Shown here piece by piece: positions 55,822 through 64,000 of a stretch of DNA of 64,000 nucleotides (its first letter is position 1; every line of letters starts with the position of its first letter). The stretch is from Oceanococcus sp. (lineage in GTDB: Bacteria; Pseudomonadota; Gammaproteobacteria; Nevskiales; Oceanococcaceae). The stretch lies in contig JASBUL010000016.1 in assembly GCA_030147945.1 (NCBI GenBank), positions 1-64,000 of the forward strand, written 5' to 3'. The notes under the pieces were generated by a model that did not search any database, was not told the origin of the DNA, and was given only the letters and a program-made list of their open reading frames with translations. Position numbers and translations under genes: made by a program.

Positions 55822-56745
55822 ATGAGCCTGCTGCTGAACGCCAGCGATCTGCACCGTGCATTCGGCCCGCACCATGCCGTGCGTGGTGTCAGCCTGTCGC
55901 TGAAACGTGGCGAAGTGGTCGGGTTGCTCGGCCCTAATGGCGCCGGCAAGACCACCACGCTGCGCATGCTCACCGGCTGTCTGGCGCCGGATCGCGGGCA
56001 CATCCGTATCGACGGTCACGACATGGCCGACACCCCGGCCAGCGCCAAGGCTCGACTCGGCTATCTGCCCGAAGTACCGCCGCTGCACGGCGAGCTGACG
56101 GTGACCGAGTACCTGCAATTTGCCGCCCAGTTGCATGGCATGGGACGGCACCAGGCCGATGCCGCAGTGATGCGGGCCACTCAGGCCTGCGGGCTGGAGC
56201 AGGCGCGGCGGCAGGTGATCGGCTCGATGTCCAAGGGCTATCGTCAACGTGTGGGTCTGGCTCAGGCCATCATCCACGCGCCGCCGCTGATTGTTCTGGA
56301 CGAACCCACCGACGGGCTGGACCCGAATCAGCGTCGCCAGATCCATAGCCTGATTCGGGCGCTCGCGCGTGACCACGCGATCCTGCTCTCCAGCCACATC
56401 CTTGCGGAGATTCAGGTGGTGTGCGACCGCGTGGCCATCATGGCGCGCGGCCAGGTGGTCTACACCTCCGCGCTGGACCAGCTGCGGCCCATTGACGGCG
56501 ACGCTGCGGAACAGCATGTGATCATCGGGCTCACACGCGCACCGTCGCGCGAGCAATTGCTGGCGCTGGATGGTGTGACTGCAGTCGAAGCGCTCAATGC
56601 CGAACAGTTTCGGCTGTCGCTAGACGGTCATGCCGACACGCGCGAGCACATTGCCCGTACAGCCGTCACACAGGACTGGGGCTTGTTCGAGATGCAACAG
56701 CAGCACGCCGCGCTGGAACAGATCTTTGCCGAGCTGACCGCATGA
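55822..56745 (+). CDS. ABC transporter ATP-binding protein (GldA-like)
   Basis: A 307-residue ATPase subunit. Walker A GPNGAGKTT is near residue 38, the signature is SMSKGYRQRVGLAQ, and Walker B is LIVLDEPTDGLD. The C-terminal ~80 residues form the extra domain of ABC-2 type exporters. It is the first gene of a four-gene ABC/GldG/DUF4340 cluster and begins 27 bases after the rpmG terminator, so its promoter must be short or lie within the terminator region. Confidence 0.92.
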   Translation: MSLLLNASDLHRAFGPHHAVRGVSLSLKRGEVVGLLGPNGAGKTTTLRMLTGCLAPDRGHIRIDGHDMADTPASAKARLGYLPEVPPLHGELTVTEYLQFAAQLHGMGRHQADAAVMRATQACGLEQARRQVIGSMSKGYRQRVGLAQAIIHAPPLIVLDEPTDGLDPNQRRQIHSLIRALARDHAILLSSHILAEIQVVCDRVAIMARGQVVYTSALDQLRPIDGDAAEQHVIIGLTRAPSREQLLALDGVTAVEALNAEQFRLSLDGHADTREHIARTAVTQDWGLFEMQQQHAALEQIFAELTA

Positions 56746-56776
56746 TGCCCTTGTCCGCACAAGCCCGGAGCCGCGC

Positions 56777-57520
56777 ATGAACAGAACGTGGATCATCGCC
56801 CGCCATGAATGGCGGCGACTGTTCTCATCGCCGCTCGCCTGGGCCTGCCTCGGTATCGTGCAGCTGGTTCTGGGCATCGTGTTCTGGCTCCTGCTGGCGG
56901 AATTTGCCGGCCTCAGCTACAGCAACACGCAAATCGGCGTGGCCGAGTTCGTCGGCGGTGGCCTGTTCGGCTTCTCCAGCATCGTATTCCTGATCGTGGT
57001 GCCACTACTGGCGATGCGCAGCTTCGCTGAAGAACGCCACAGCGGCAGCCTGGAGCTGTTGCTCGCCTCCCCCGCATCGCTCAGCCAGATTGTACTGGGC
57101 AAGTTCCTCGGCCTCGTCGGCTTCCTGTGGCTGATGCTGGGCCTGACAGCGCTGATGCCGCTGTCCCTGCAAATCGGCACATCGCTGGATCTGGGCCTGC
57201 TGGCCGCCGCCATATTGGGGCTTGCCTTGATGCTCGCCGCATTTGCCGCGGCCGGCATTTTCGTGTCGGTGCTGTGCGCCCAACCGGTGGTCGCTGCGCT
57301 GGCCGGTTTCGGCCTGCTGCTGGTGCTGTGGCTGCTGCAGATCGCTGGCGCGGCGCCGGGCCCGCTCGCCGCGGTGGCCGAGCATGTGTCACTGCTGAGT
57401 CACTTTGATGCATTGCGCCGCGGCGTTTTCGACCTCGCTGATGTGGCCTATTACCTGCTCTTCTGCGCCGCGTTCATTGGTTTGTCCATTCAGCGGCTGG
57501 CCTGGGAGCGGCGCGCATGA
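56777..57520 (+). CDS. ABC-2 type permease (GldF-like)
   Basis: A 247-residue inner-membrane permease with six hydrophobic helices. The MNRTWIIARHEWRRLFSSPLAWA opening and the LLAMRSFAEERHSGSLELLLASPAS stretch are hallmarks of GldF-type permeases. It pairs with the ATPase 31 bases upstream, and its stop overlaps the GldG-like gene by four bases (ATGA). Substrate is unknown. Confidence 0.9.
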   Translation: MNRTWIIARHEWRRLFSSPLAWACLGIVQLVLGIVFWLLLAEFAGLSYSNTQIGVAEFVGGGLFGFSSIVFLIVVPLLAMRSFAEERHSGSLELLLASPASLSQIVLGKFLGLVGFLWLMLGLTALMPLSLQIGTSLDLGLLAAAILGLALMLAAFAAAGIFVSVLCAQPVVAALAGFGLLLVLWLLQIAGAAPGPLAAVAEHVSLLSHFDALRRGVFDLADVAYYLLFCAAFIGLSIQRLAWERRA

Positions 57521-58833
57521 AACAGCGCCTGAATCTGCTCCTGACCACGGCCTTGTGGCTGTATATCATCGTCGCCGCCGGCCTGTTGTCGGTGCGCTAC
57601 AACCAGCAGTTCGATTGGACCGCCAACAACCGCAATACGCTGACCCAGGCCAGCCGGACACTGCTGGAAACCCTGCCGGGCCCGGTCAGCGCGACCGCCT
57701 GGGTCTACCCCTCGGCCGACACCCAGCGTGAAATTCGGGCTCGGTTTGCGCCGTATTTGCGCGCCAAGAGCGATTTCACCCTGGCATTTCGCGATCCGGC
57801 CTCGGATCCGCAGAGTGTTCGCAGCCTGGGTATCGGTGAAAGCGGCGAGGTGATAATCGAGTATCAGGGTCGCCAGGAGAAGCTCAGCGTCCTGTCCGAG
57901 CCCGATATAAGCGCCGCTTTGCAACGCCTGGGCCAGAGCCGCGGAGCACATCTTACGTTTCTCATCGGCCACGGAGAGCGTGATATTGAGGACACCAGCC
58001 CGTCGGGCTTCAGCGCACTGGCAGGCCTGCTCAAGGACAAGGGCCTGAGCAGCGAGCGCCTGAGTCTGGCTACGCAGGCCCTGCCGGCACAAACTGACCT
58101 GATCGTGGTCGGCGCGCCACAGCGTCCGCTGACACCAGGCGAGATCGAGAATCTGCAAACCTATGTGCGCGAAGGCGGCAACATGCTGTTGCTCGGCGAT
58201 CCCGGCTTACCGCTGGCCGCCGCACTCTACGCCGAGCTGGGCGTGAAGCCGCTGGATGGCACACTGATCTACCAGGACTACGAAAAACTGGGCAGCGGCC
58301 ACCCCGCCATGGCGCTGGTTGCGCAATACCCGGATCACCCGGTCAGCCGCGCGCTCACCGATCTCAGTGCCTTTGCGGGCGCCGCCGGTCTGGCCAGACT
58401 GCCTGACAGTGACTGGCGCAGCACCGCCCTGCTCACCAGCGTCGAGCGGGCATGGCTGGAAACCGGCCCCATGCGCACCCGCCTGGCCTTCGACAGCGAT
58501 GCCGATCAAGCCGGCCCGGTGTCGTTCGGATTCGTGCAGGAGCGACTCCGGGCACAGCGCAGCCAGCGTGCAGCGGTGATCGCGGATTCTGATTTCCTCG
58601 CCAACGGTTATCTCAATCAGGTCGGCAATCGCCCGCTCGCAGTAGCGCTGTTCCAGTGGCTGCTGGACCGCGATGAACAGATCACCATCGATCTGCCGCC
58701 GGCACCGGATACCGGCCTGTCACTGTCACCACTCACAACCACGTTGCTGGCCGCATTGTTCGTGGTCGTATTGCCGCTGCTGTTCCTGGTCACCGGAGCG
58801 CTGCGCTGGTGGTTACGCCGACGACGCCGCTGA
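57517..58833 (+). CDS. GldG-like ABC-associated membrane protein
   Basis: A 438-residue protein with one N-terminal and one C-terminal transmembrane helix (LLAALFVVVLPLLFLVTGALRWWL) and a large periplasmic domain of ABC_transp_aux/GldG type (TLTQASRTLLETLPGPVSATAWV, FLIGHGERDIEDTS, LLLGDPGLPL). The RWWLRRRRR end is a cytosolic anchor. In Bacteroidetes GldG acts with GldA/F in gliding; in proteobacteria the role is unknown. It is coupled on both sides within the cluster. Confidence 0.87.
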   Translation: MKQRLNLLLTTALWLYIIVAAGLLSVRYNQQFDWTANNRNTLTQASRTLLETLPGPVSATAWVYPSADTQREIRARFAPYLRAKSDFTLAFRDPASDPQSVRSLGIGESGEVIIEYQGRQEKLSVLSEPDISAALQRLGQSRGAHLTFLIGHGERDIEDTSPSGFSALAGLLKDKGLSSERLSLATQALPAQTDLIVVGAPQRPLTPGEIENLQTYVREGGNMLLLGDPGLPLAAALYAELGVKPLDGTLIYQDYEKLGSGHPAMALVAQYPDHPVSRALTDLSAFAGAAGLARLPDSDWRSTALLTSVERAWLETGPMRTRLAFDSDADQAGPVSFGFVQERLRAQRSQRAAVIADSDFLANGYLNQVGNRPLAVALFQWLLDRDEQITIDLPPAPDTGLSLSPLTTTLLAALFVVVLPLLFLVTGALRWWLRRRRR

Positions 58834-58837
58834 AGCC

Positions 58838-59638
58838 ATGAACACCGTCACTCGCACCAATCTGGTTCTGGCAGCGATTGCCGCGCTGCTCAGCATCCTG
58901 CTGTTGACCAGCCAGCCCTCGACGCCGGAAAGCGCCACACAGCCACTGACTGCAAGCGATCCGCAACAGGCTCAATCCGTTCACATCGCGCTCGGCAACG
59001 GCCAGCCGCCGGAACTGCATCTGCAGCGCGACGCGCAGGGCTGGGCGTTGACCGCGCCAGTGGCCATGCGCGCAGATGACTTGGCGATCGGCGAAATTCT
59101 GCGCCTGCTCAGGCTGCCGAGTCAGCGCCGCATCGACGTCGACGCGGCCGATCTTGCCGCACTGCAACTCGCTCCCCCGCTGTGGCGCGTTCAGATCGAC
59201 GAGCACCGCTTTGCCATCGGCGGCACCGAAGCGCTGAGCGGACAACGCTACGTCCTGTACCAAGGGCAAATTCATCTGGTTGGCGACCTCAACGCGGCAC
59301 GTTTCGACAACAACTACGCTGACCTGGTCGACAGAAGCTTGCTGGGAGAACACGCACAGATCCAGAGCATTCGGCTGCCGCAAGCTGAGGTCACACTGGT
59401 ACAGGCCGGCAGCGCCGAGCTTTTTGCCCGCTGGGCCAATGCGGAGGCGCAATGGCTGGTGCGCCCCAGCAAGATGGACTTTGATGATGTACGCGAACGC
59501 GTCACCGTGCGCCTCGACAGTGCCAGCATCGACTTTCTGATCCGCAGCCGCGAGCCACGCCTGGAGCTGATCCGCCCGGATCTGGATCTGATGTACATGT
59601 TGCCGGCCTCGGCCAGCCGGGAATTGCTGGAGCCCTGA
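58838..59638 (+). CDS. DUF4340 family protein
   Basis: A 266-residue, probably periplasmic protein with one N-terminal helix (LVLAAIAALLSILLL). The rest is beta-rich and follows DUF4340: a repeat-like module built around LHLQRDAQGWALTAPV and IGEILRLLRLP. Members are regularly found after GldG-like genes. It is 4 bases downstream of the GldG gene and 3 bases before mutM, so mutM is probably co-transcribed with the transporter. Confidence 0.83.
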   Translation: MNTVTRTNLVLAAIAALLSILLLTSQPSTPESATQPLTASDPQQAQSVHIALGNGQPPELHLQRDAQGWALTAPVAMRADDLAIGEILRLLRLPSQRRIDVDAADLAALQLAPPLWRVQIDEHRFAIGGTEALSGQRYVLYQGQIHLVGDLNAARFDNNYADLVDRSLLGEHAQIQSIRLPQAEVTLVQAGSAELFARWANAEAQWLVRPSKMDFDDVRERVTVRLDSASIDFLIRSREPRLELIRPDLDLMYMLPASASRELLEP

Positions 59639-59641
59639 GCC

Positions 59642-60457
59642 ATGCCCGAACTTCCTGAGGTCGAAACCACCCGGCGCGGCATCCTGCCGGCCCTGCAAGG
59701 GCGCCGCCTGGTCGGTGCCGATGTGCGTGAATCACGCTTGCGCTGGCCGGTGCCCGAAGCCCTCAGCAGCCTGGTGGAAGAGCAGCCGGTGCTTGATGTC
59801 AAACGTCGCGCCAAGTACCTGCTGATCGAACTGCCCAACGGCGACATTCTGCTGCACCTGGGCATGTCGGGCAGTCTGCGCGTGGTGCCGGCCGACACCG
59901 CCCTGCGCAAGCACGATCACCTTGATCTGCTGATCGATAATGGTCATGCACTGCGCTTCAATGACCCGCGCCGCTTCGGCCTGCTGCTGTGGCAGCCGCG
60001 CGATGGCGGGGTGCATCCACTGCTCGCGCAGCTCGGCCCGGAACCGCTCAGCGATGACTTCAGCGCCACCGCGCTGTATCAGCGCTCACGCAAGCTCAAG
60101 GGTGCGGTCAAGAACTTCATCATGGACCAGAAAACCGTGGTCGGCGTGGGCAACATCTATGCCTCCGAAGCGCTGTTTCGCGCCGGCATCGACCCACGCC
60201 GGGCCGCCGGCCGGGTCAGTCTGGCGCGCTATCAGAGCCTGGTCGGACATATTCGCGAGGTGCTGGAAGATGCCCTGGACAGCGGCGGCAGCACCCTGCG
60301 CGATTTCCTGCGCCCGGACGGTGCGCCTGGCTATTTCGTGCAATCGTTGAATGTGTACGACCGCCACAACGAGCCGTGTACACGTTGCGCAACGCCGATT
60401 CGCCGTGAAGTTATTGGGCAGCGTGCCTCGTACTTCTGTCCGCAGTGCCAACATTAG
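59642..60457 (+). CDS. mutM: Formamidopyrimidine-DNA glycosylase
   Basis: Removes 8-oxoguanine and formamidopyrimidines from DNA. A 271-residue enzyme starting MPELPEVETTRRG, with catalytic P2/E3, H2TH region and a C-terminal zinc finger (CTRCATPIRREVIGQRASYFCPQC). It acts with MutY at 37 kb in the GO system. Its last 47 bases overlap the convergent EamA gene. Confidence 0.96.
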   Translation: MPELPEVETTRRGILPALQGRRLVGADVRESRLRWPVPEALSSLVEEQPVLDVKRRAKYLLIELPNGDILLHLGMSGSLRVVPADTALRKHDHLDLLIDNGHALRFNDPRRFGLLLWQPRDGGVHPLLAQLGPEPLSDDFSATALYQRSRKLKGAVKNFIMDQKTVVGVGNIYASEALFRAGIDPRRAAGRVSLARYQSLVGHIREVLEDALDSGGSTLRDFLRPDGAPGYFVQSLNVYDRHNEPCTRCATPIRREVIGQRASYFCPQCQH

Positions 60458-61316
60458 CGCGCCGGCAGACCACGATCCCGAACAACACCACAGCGCCGCC
60501 CGCAGCCTGCAGCGGCGACACCGTTTCGGCCAGTAGCAACCAGGCAAAGCCGGCTGCTGCGACCGGCTGTACCAGCAGCCCCACCGCGGCAAAGGCCGAG
60601 GCCAGATGGGCCAGCGCATAGGCGATCAAACCCTGCCCCAGGATGTGGCTGATACCGGCCAGGGCCAGTAGCCAGAGCCAGTCGTGACCGCTCTGCGGCC
60701 AGCCATGGCCTGCCGCCAGCACGAACGGCAGCAGGCACAGCGCAGACACTGCCGTGGATATCCACATCAACTGCCAGGTGCCGTAATGGCGCCGCGCACC
60801 GGCAATGAAGAGCTGATAAGCCGCATAGAAAGCTGCCGTCAGCACGCCCAACGCATCGCCCAGCAGGGCTTCGCCCTGACCGAAGTTGACCCCGACCAGC
60901 ACAGCCGCCCCGACCAGGGCCAGAACCAGACCCAGCCAGTATTGCCCGCCCAGACGCAGGCCAAGCACGCTGATGCTCCACAGCGCGATGAACACCGGAG
61001 CCAGATTGGCCAGCAGGGTCGCATTGGCCACGCTGGTGAAGACGATCGAGTAATGCCACACCCCCAGATCGCCGGCGAAGGCTAGGCCAGCGGCCACAGC
61101 CAGAAGCAACGCCCGCCGGTCCTTGGGTGCCTTGGGCCGGTCTGGCCCGTGCGCCATCCATGCACTCACCAGCCACAGCGCCGGAGCGGCCAGGGCCAGG
61201 CGCCAGAACGCCGAGGCCACCGGCTCCAGCTCGATCATACGCACGCAGATCGGCGCAAAGCCGATGCCGATGGCGCCCAGGGCCAGCGCCACCAGGGCGC
61301 GCCAATGAACCGTCAT
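60411..61316 (-). CDS. EamA/DMT family transporter
   Basis: A 301-residue inner-membrane protein with ten hydrophobic helices in two EamA repeats (LALGAIGIGFAPICVRMIELEPVASAFWRL; ALGVLTAAFYAAYQLFIAG). Typical drug/metabolite exporter of unknown substrate. The last ~15 residues are hydrophilic and overlap the 3' end of mutM; a shorter natural end is possible but no earlier stop is seen. It is divergent from rimO. Confidence 0.87.
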   Translation of the reverse strand: MTVHWRALVALALGAIGIGFAPICVRMIELEPVASAFWRLALAAPALWLVSAWMAHGPDRPKAPKDRRALLLAVAAGLAFAGDLGVWHYSIVFTSVANATLLANLAPVFIALWSISVLGLRLGGQYWLGLVLALVGAAVLVGVNFGQGEALLGDALGVLTAAFYAAYQLFIAGARRHYGTWQLMWISTAVSALCLLPFVLAAGHGWPQSGHDWLWLLALAGISHILGQGLIAYALAHLASAFAAVGLLVQPVAAAGFAWLLLAETVSPLQAAGGAVVLFGIVVCRRANVGTADRSTRHAAQ

Positions 61317-61390
61317 GGCGCTGAATGCACTAAAATTGCGGACTTTATCAACGGCGCGCTCGTCTCAACTCCCGCGCCACACGGAGCATC

Positions 61391-62707
61391 ATGTCGCAAG
61401 GCAGCAGCGGTAGCGTCGGATTTATCAGCCTGGGTTGCCCCAAGGCACTGGTGGATTCGGAGCGCATTCTGACCCAGTTGCGGGTCGAGGGCTATCAGGT
61501 TGTACCCAGCTATCAGCAGGCCGACGTTGTCGTCGTGAACACCTGCGGCTTCATCGATGCGGCAGTGGAGGAATCCATGGGTGCGATCGATGAAGCGCTG
61601 ACCGAAAACGGCAAGGTCATCGTCACCGGCTGCCTCGGCGCCAAGGCCGACGTAATCCGCGAACGCTTCCCCGATCTGCTCTCGATCACCGGCCCGCAGG
61701 ACTACGCTGCGGTGATGGACGCGGTGCATACCCAGCTGCCACCAGCGCATGATCCGTATCTGGATCTGGTGCCCGACAGCGGCATCAAGCTGACCCCGCG
61801 TCACTACGCCTATCTGAAGATCTCCGAAGGCTGCAACCACAAGTGCAGCTTTTGCATCATCCCCTCCATGCGCGGCAAGCTGCGCAGCCGCGGCATCGAC
61901 GATGTGATGCTGGAAGCCGAGCGGCTGGTGCGCGGTGGGGTCAAGGAGCTTCTGGTCATCGCCCAGGACACCAGCGCCTACGGCGTCGACATCAAATACC
62001 GCAGCGGCCAGTGGCGCGAGCGTGAATGGCAGACCCGCATGTACGACCTGTGCCAGGCCTTGGGCGAGCTCGACGCCTGGACCCGGCTGCATTATGTCTA
62101 CCCCTACCCGCACGTGGATGAGGTCATTCCGCTGATGGCCGAGGGCAAAATCCTGCCCTACCTGGACATTCCGCTGCAGCACGGCAGCCCACGCGTGCTC
62201 AAGGCCATGCGCCGCCCGGCGGCGGCCGAAAACACCCTGGAGCGGATCAAAACCTGGCGTTCGATCTGCCCCGACATCACACTGCGCAGCACCTTCATCG
62301 TCGGTTTCCCGGGCGAAACCGATGAAGATTTCGAGATCCTGCTCGACTTCCTGCATGAAGCCCAACTCGATCGCGTGGGTGCCTTCACCTACTCCCCGGT
62401 GGATGGCGCGCCGGCCAATGCGCTGGCTGATCCGGTGCCAGAGGAGCTCAAGCAGGAGCGCCTGCAGCGTTTCATGCACACCCAGGCCGAGATCAGCGAA
62501 AAGCGCCTCGCCGCCAAAGTCGGCCAGACCATGACCGTGCTGATCGACGAAGTCCATGACGAGGCGGTGCTTGCGCGCAGCCCCGCCGATGCACCGGAAA
62601 TTGATGGCCAGGTGGTGCTGCCGGCGGGTGCAGGCCGCCCGGGTCAGTTCGTCGAGGTCAAGATCACCGAGGCCGACGAACACGATCTGTTCGCAACGCC
62701 GATCTGA
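61391..62707 (+). CDS. rimO: Ribosomal protein uS12 methylthiotransferase
   Basis: Radical-SAM enzyme that methylthiolates Asp88 of ribosomal protein S12. A 438-residue MiaB-family protein with an N-terminal UPF0004 cluster domain ([31 protein letters not shown]). The radical-SAM core has CNHKCSFC, and the C-terminal TRAM domain runs about 370-438. The RGKLRSR stretch and AEEVKxRN-free tail separate it from MiaB. It is convergent with the AraC gene two bases away. Confidence 0.95.
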   Translation: MSQGSSGSVGFISLGCPKALVDSERILTQLRVEGYQVVPSYQQADVVVVNTCGFIDAAVEESMGAIDEALTENGKVIVTGCLGAKADVIRERFPDLLSITGPQDYAAVMDAVHTQLPPAHDPYLDLVPDSGIKLTPRHYAYLKISEGCNHKCSFCIIPSMRGKLRSRGIDDVMLEAERLVRGGVKELLVIAQDTSAYGVDIKYRSGQWREREWQTRMYDLCQALGELDAWTRLHYVYPYPHVDEVIPLMAEGKILPYLDIPLQHGSPRVLKAMRRPAAAENTLERIKTWRSICPDITLRSTFIVGFPGETDEDFEILLDFLHEAQLDRVGAFTYSPVDGAPANALADPVPEELKQERLQRFMHTQAEISEKRLAAKVGQTMTVLIDEVHDEAVLARSPADAPEIDGQVVLPAGAGRPGQFVEVKITEADEHDLFATPI

Positions 62708-62709
62708 GT

Positions 62710-63747
62710 TCAGCGTTTTTGTGCCACCAGCCTGCGGCGAAAATCACGCGGGCTCAGGCCTTCCTTGAGCCTGAAGAAGCGCGAGAAGTTCGACGTCTCG
62801 GTAAAGCCCAATGACAGGGCGATCTCGGTGATGCTGAGCCACGGATCGTGCAGGCGCTCACGCGCCAGCTGGTGTTGCACCTGATTCGACAAGCTGCGGA
62901 AATTCGTGCCCTCATTCATCAGATGACGGTTCAGGGTCCGTGTGGACAGATTGAGCACGCTGGCCAGATCCGACAGGCTGGGCTGCCCGTTGGCAGCATC
63001 ACGCAGCATCATCAGCACCCAGTCCTTGTACGAACCACGCGTGGCCACACTGTGCTGCAAAGCCCGGCAGCGCGCCTCGGCCACCTTGAACGCATTGGTG
63101 TCCGCGGTGTTCAGCGGATACTTTGACGCATCGAAATCGAAATGGATGGCGATGCCGGGCTGCTCCATCTGGCCGAACACCCAGCGCCCACCCACCAGAC
63201 TGCTATAACGGGCCACGTGCGCCGGCCTGTCGATGGACATCTCGATGCTGAACACCGGCAGTTCCGGCGACAGCTCACGGAATTCGCGGTAAGCGGCGTT
63301 GGCAATCGATTCGATATGAAACGCCAGGCAGCGCGGGCTCATGCCGACAACCGGCATCCAGCGCAGCGTGGCGCCATGCGCATGCTTGGTATAGCGCATC
63401 GAAAACGTCGGCATCACCAGGCGAAAAAACCGCGCCAGAAACTGCAGGCTGCTCTCGATGTGCGGGCTGTTGAGCATGCCAAAACCGACCAGGCTGTGTG
63501 TGGTCACGCTGATTCTGGCGCCGAGCTCAAAAGCCGCATCGCCGGGAATCTGATACTCGTCCATGGCCACACTGATCAGATTCTCGATCTGACGCAGACG
63601 CAGCTGGGCATCCGGCTCATGCAGGCCACGCGCGCTGATGCCTGCCTGCTGCAGCAAGGCCGCGGTCGGCACCCCTGACGCCTCCAGCACTTCAAGCAAG
63701 CGCAGGTAGTAGCGGGCTGGTACCGCTATGTTGTCCGAGATCACCAC
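62710..63747 (-). CDS. AraC-family regulator (Arabinose_bd-type sensor, alkane-operon type)
   Basis: A 345-residue regulator. Residues about 15-200 form the ligand-binding domain of the OruR/CypR-like group (FELGARISVTTHSLVGFGMLNSP). The C-terminal double HTH has LSDLASVLNLSTRTLNRHLMNEG and ITEIALSLGFTETSNFSRFFRLKEGLSPRDFRR. It starts at one of two adjacent GTG codons (63747 or 63744) after GAGGAGG. It is divergent from a ferredoxin, the layout known for CYP153 alkane-hydroxylase operons. Confidence 0.85.
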   Translation of the reverse strand: MVISDNIAVPARYYLRLLEVLEASGVPTAALLQQAGISARGLHEPDAQLRLRQIENLISVAMDEYQIPGDAAFELGARISVTTHSLVGFGMLNSPHIESSLQFLARFFRLVMPTFSMRYTKHAHGATLRWMPVVGMSPRCLAFHIESIANAAYREFRELSPELPVFSIEMSIDRPAHVARYSSLVGGRWVFGQMEQPGIAIHFDFDASKYPLNTADTNAFKVAEARCRALQHSVATRGSYKDWVLMMLRDAANGQPSLSDLASVLNLSTRTLNRHLMNEGTNFRSLSNQVQHQLARERLHDPWLSITEIALSLGFTETSNFSRFFRLKEGLSPRDFRRRLVAQKR

Positions 63748-63802
63748 GCGCCCTCCTCACCCAGTCCGCGGCCATCGCAATGATGGCTGAAAATGATCAC
63801 TT

Positions 63803-63821
63803 ATTGTCTGATAAAGACAAT
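63803..63821. promoter_or_regulatory. Palindrome in the AraC-ferredoxin intergenic region
   Basis: ATTGTCT, five bases (GATAA), then AGACAAT: a perfect 7-base dyad about 55 bases upstream of the AraC start and 97 bases upstream of the ferredoxin start. It is well placed for a regulator of one or both genes. Which protein binds it is not known. Confidence 0.55.
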
Positions 63822-63917
63822 TCTACCCCCGGCATCTTACGCATACTGAATTCACACAGAACAACAAAGCGACGCCCGGTCACGGTCGCGCCACCTCAAC
63901 ACGTAAGGATCAACAGC

Positions 63918-64000
63918 ATGGGAAAAGTCACATTCATTGAACACAACGGCACCGCGCATGAAGTGGAGCTGGAATACGGTCAGCCCTTGATGCAGATCGC
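63918..64000 (+). CDS. [2Fe-2S] ferredoxin, partial (runs off the right edge)
   Basis: Only the first 27 codons are present: it opens MGKVTFIEHNGTAHEVE, then YGQPLMQI. This matches the N-terminus of adrenodoxin-like ferredoxins that feed CYP153 alkane hydroxylases and similar P450s. AAGGA lies ten bases before the ATG. The cysteine ligands and the downstream genes, where a P450 or ferredoxin reductase would be expected, lie outside the window. Confidence 0.8.
   Translation, partial: MGKVTFIEHNGTAHEVELEYGQPLMQI

Noticed and set aside
61313-62683. Long minus-strand open frame opposite rimO
   Set aside because: rimO has complete radical-SAM and TRAM motifs on the plus strand; the antisense product shows no family resemblance and biased composition.

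Overview
This is a GC-rich, gene-dense stretch of chromosome from a gammaproteobacterium. It holds about 75 protein genes, four tRNA genes and the upstream edge of an rRNA operon. Several blocks keep the order I know from Pseudomonas: argC/DUF6776/erpA/M23 peptidase/tyrS/rRNA, asmA/mutY/yggX/tRNA-Phe, rpmG/rpmB/radC/coaBC/dut/argB/pyrE/exonuclease III, and thiS/thiG/trmB. Other features do not look like Pseudomonas: an alkane-oxidation type regulator/ferredoxin pair at the right edge, an AlkK-type acyl-CoA synthetase, and an APS-type sulfate reductase. They point to a hydrocarbon- or lipid-using lineage outside that genus, perhaps near the Nevskiales/Salinisphaerales or Alcanivorax-like bacteria. 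That placement is inference.

Layout. 0-8.4 kb: rRNA promoter and leader, tyrS, a peptidoglycan M23 peptidase, erpA, a DUF6776 protein, argC, a ClC protein, hemJ, then bacterioferritin and its ferredoxin Bfd behind a Fur-like site. 8.4-18.3 kb: rppH, HAD, inositol-phosphatase and histidine-phosphatase enzymes, an ArsR-methyltransferase coupled to a BASS transporter, a secreted serine protease with a sorting-signal-like tail, GNAT, RDD, a membrane-anchored nuclease, an outer-membrane barrel, a Nudix enzyme and fdxA. 18.3-32.2 kb: PhzF, a 2-hydroxychromene-2-carboxylate isomerase-like protein, an AlkK-type ligase, truD, tRNA-Glu and tRNA-Ala, an M48 lipoprotein, an ScsB/DsbD-like protein, a small lipoprotein, acyl-CoA dehydrogenase, a FabH-like synthase, and a LysR regulator in one reading frame with an FAD oxidoreductase.

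32.2-45.4 kb: carbonic anhydrase, ProQ, an unknown protein, bactofilin, purU, small unknowns, tRNA-Phe, yggX, mutY, an SRPBCC protein, asmA, tRNA-Gly, then thiS-thiG-trmB-prkB-tas. 45.7-55.7 kb: DUF6763, ampG, an exonuclease III at the crc position, photolyase, pyrE, cysH, a DUF4124 protein, argB, dut, coaBC, radC, rpmB and rpmG. 55.8-64 kb: a Gld-like ABC export cluster ending at mutM, an EamA transporter, rimO, and an AraC regulator divergent from a ferredoxin that runs off the window.

Most of the window is housekeeping. I found no insertion sequence, prophage, CRISPR array or defence island. The most unusual items are the LysR-oxidoreductase fusion frame with its spaced direct repeats, the palindrome between the AraC gene and the ferredoxin, the catalytically intact exonuclease III at the crc locus, the protease with a GlyGly-CTERM-like tail, the ArsR-methyltransferase/BASS pair, and the phosphoribulokinase-like gene in a thiamine/tRNA-modification operon.
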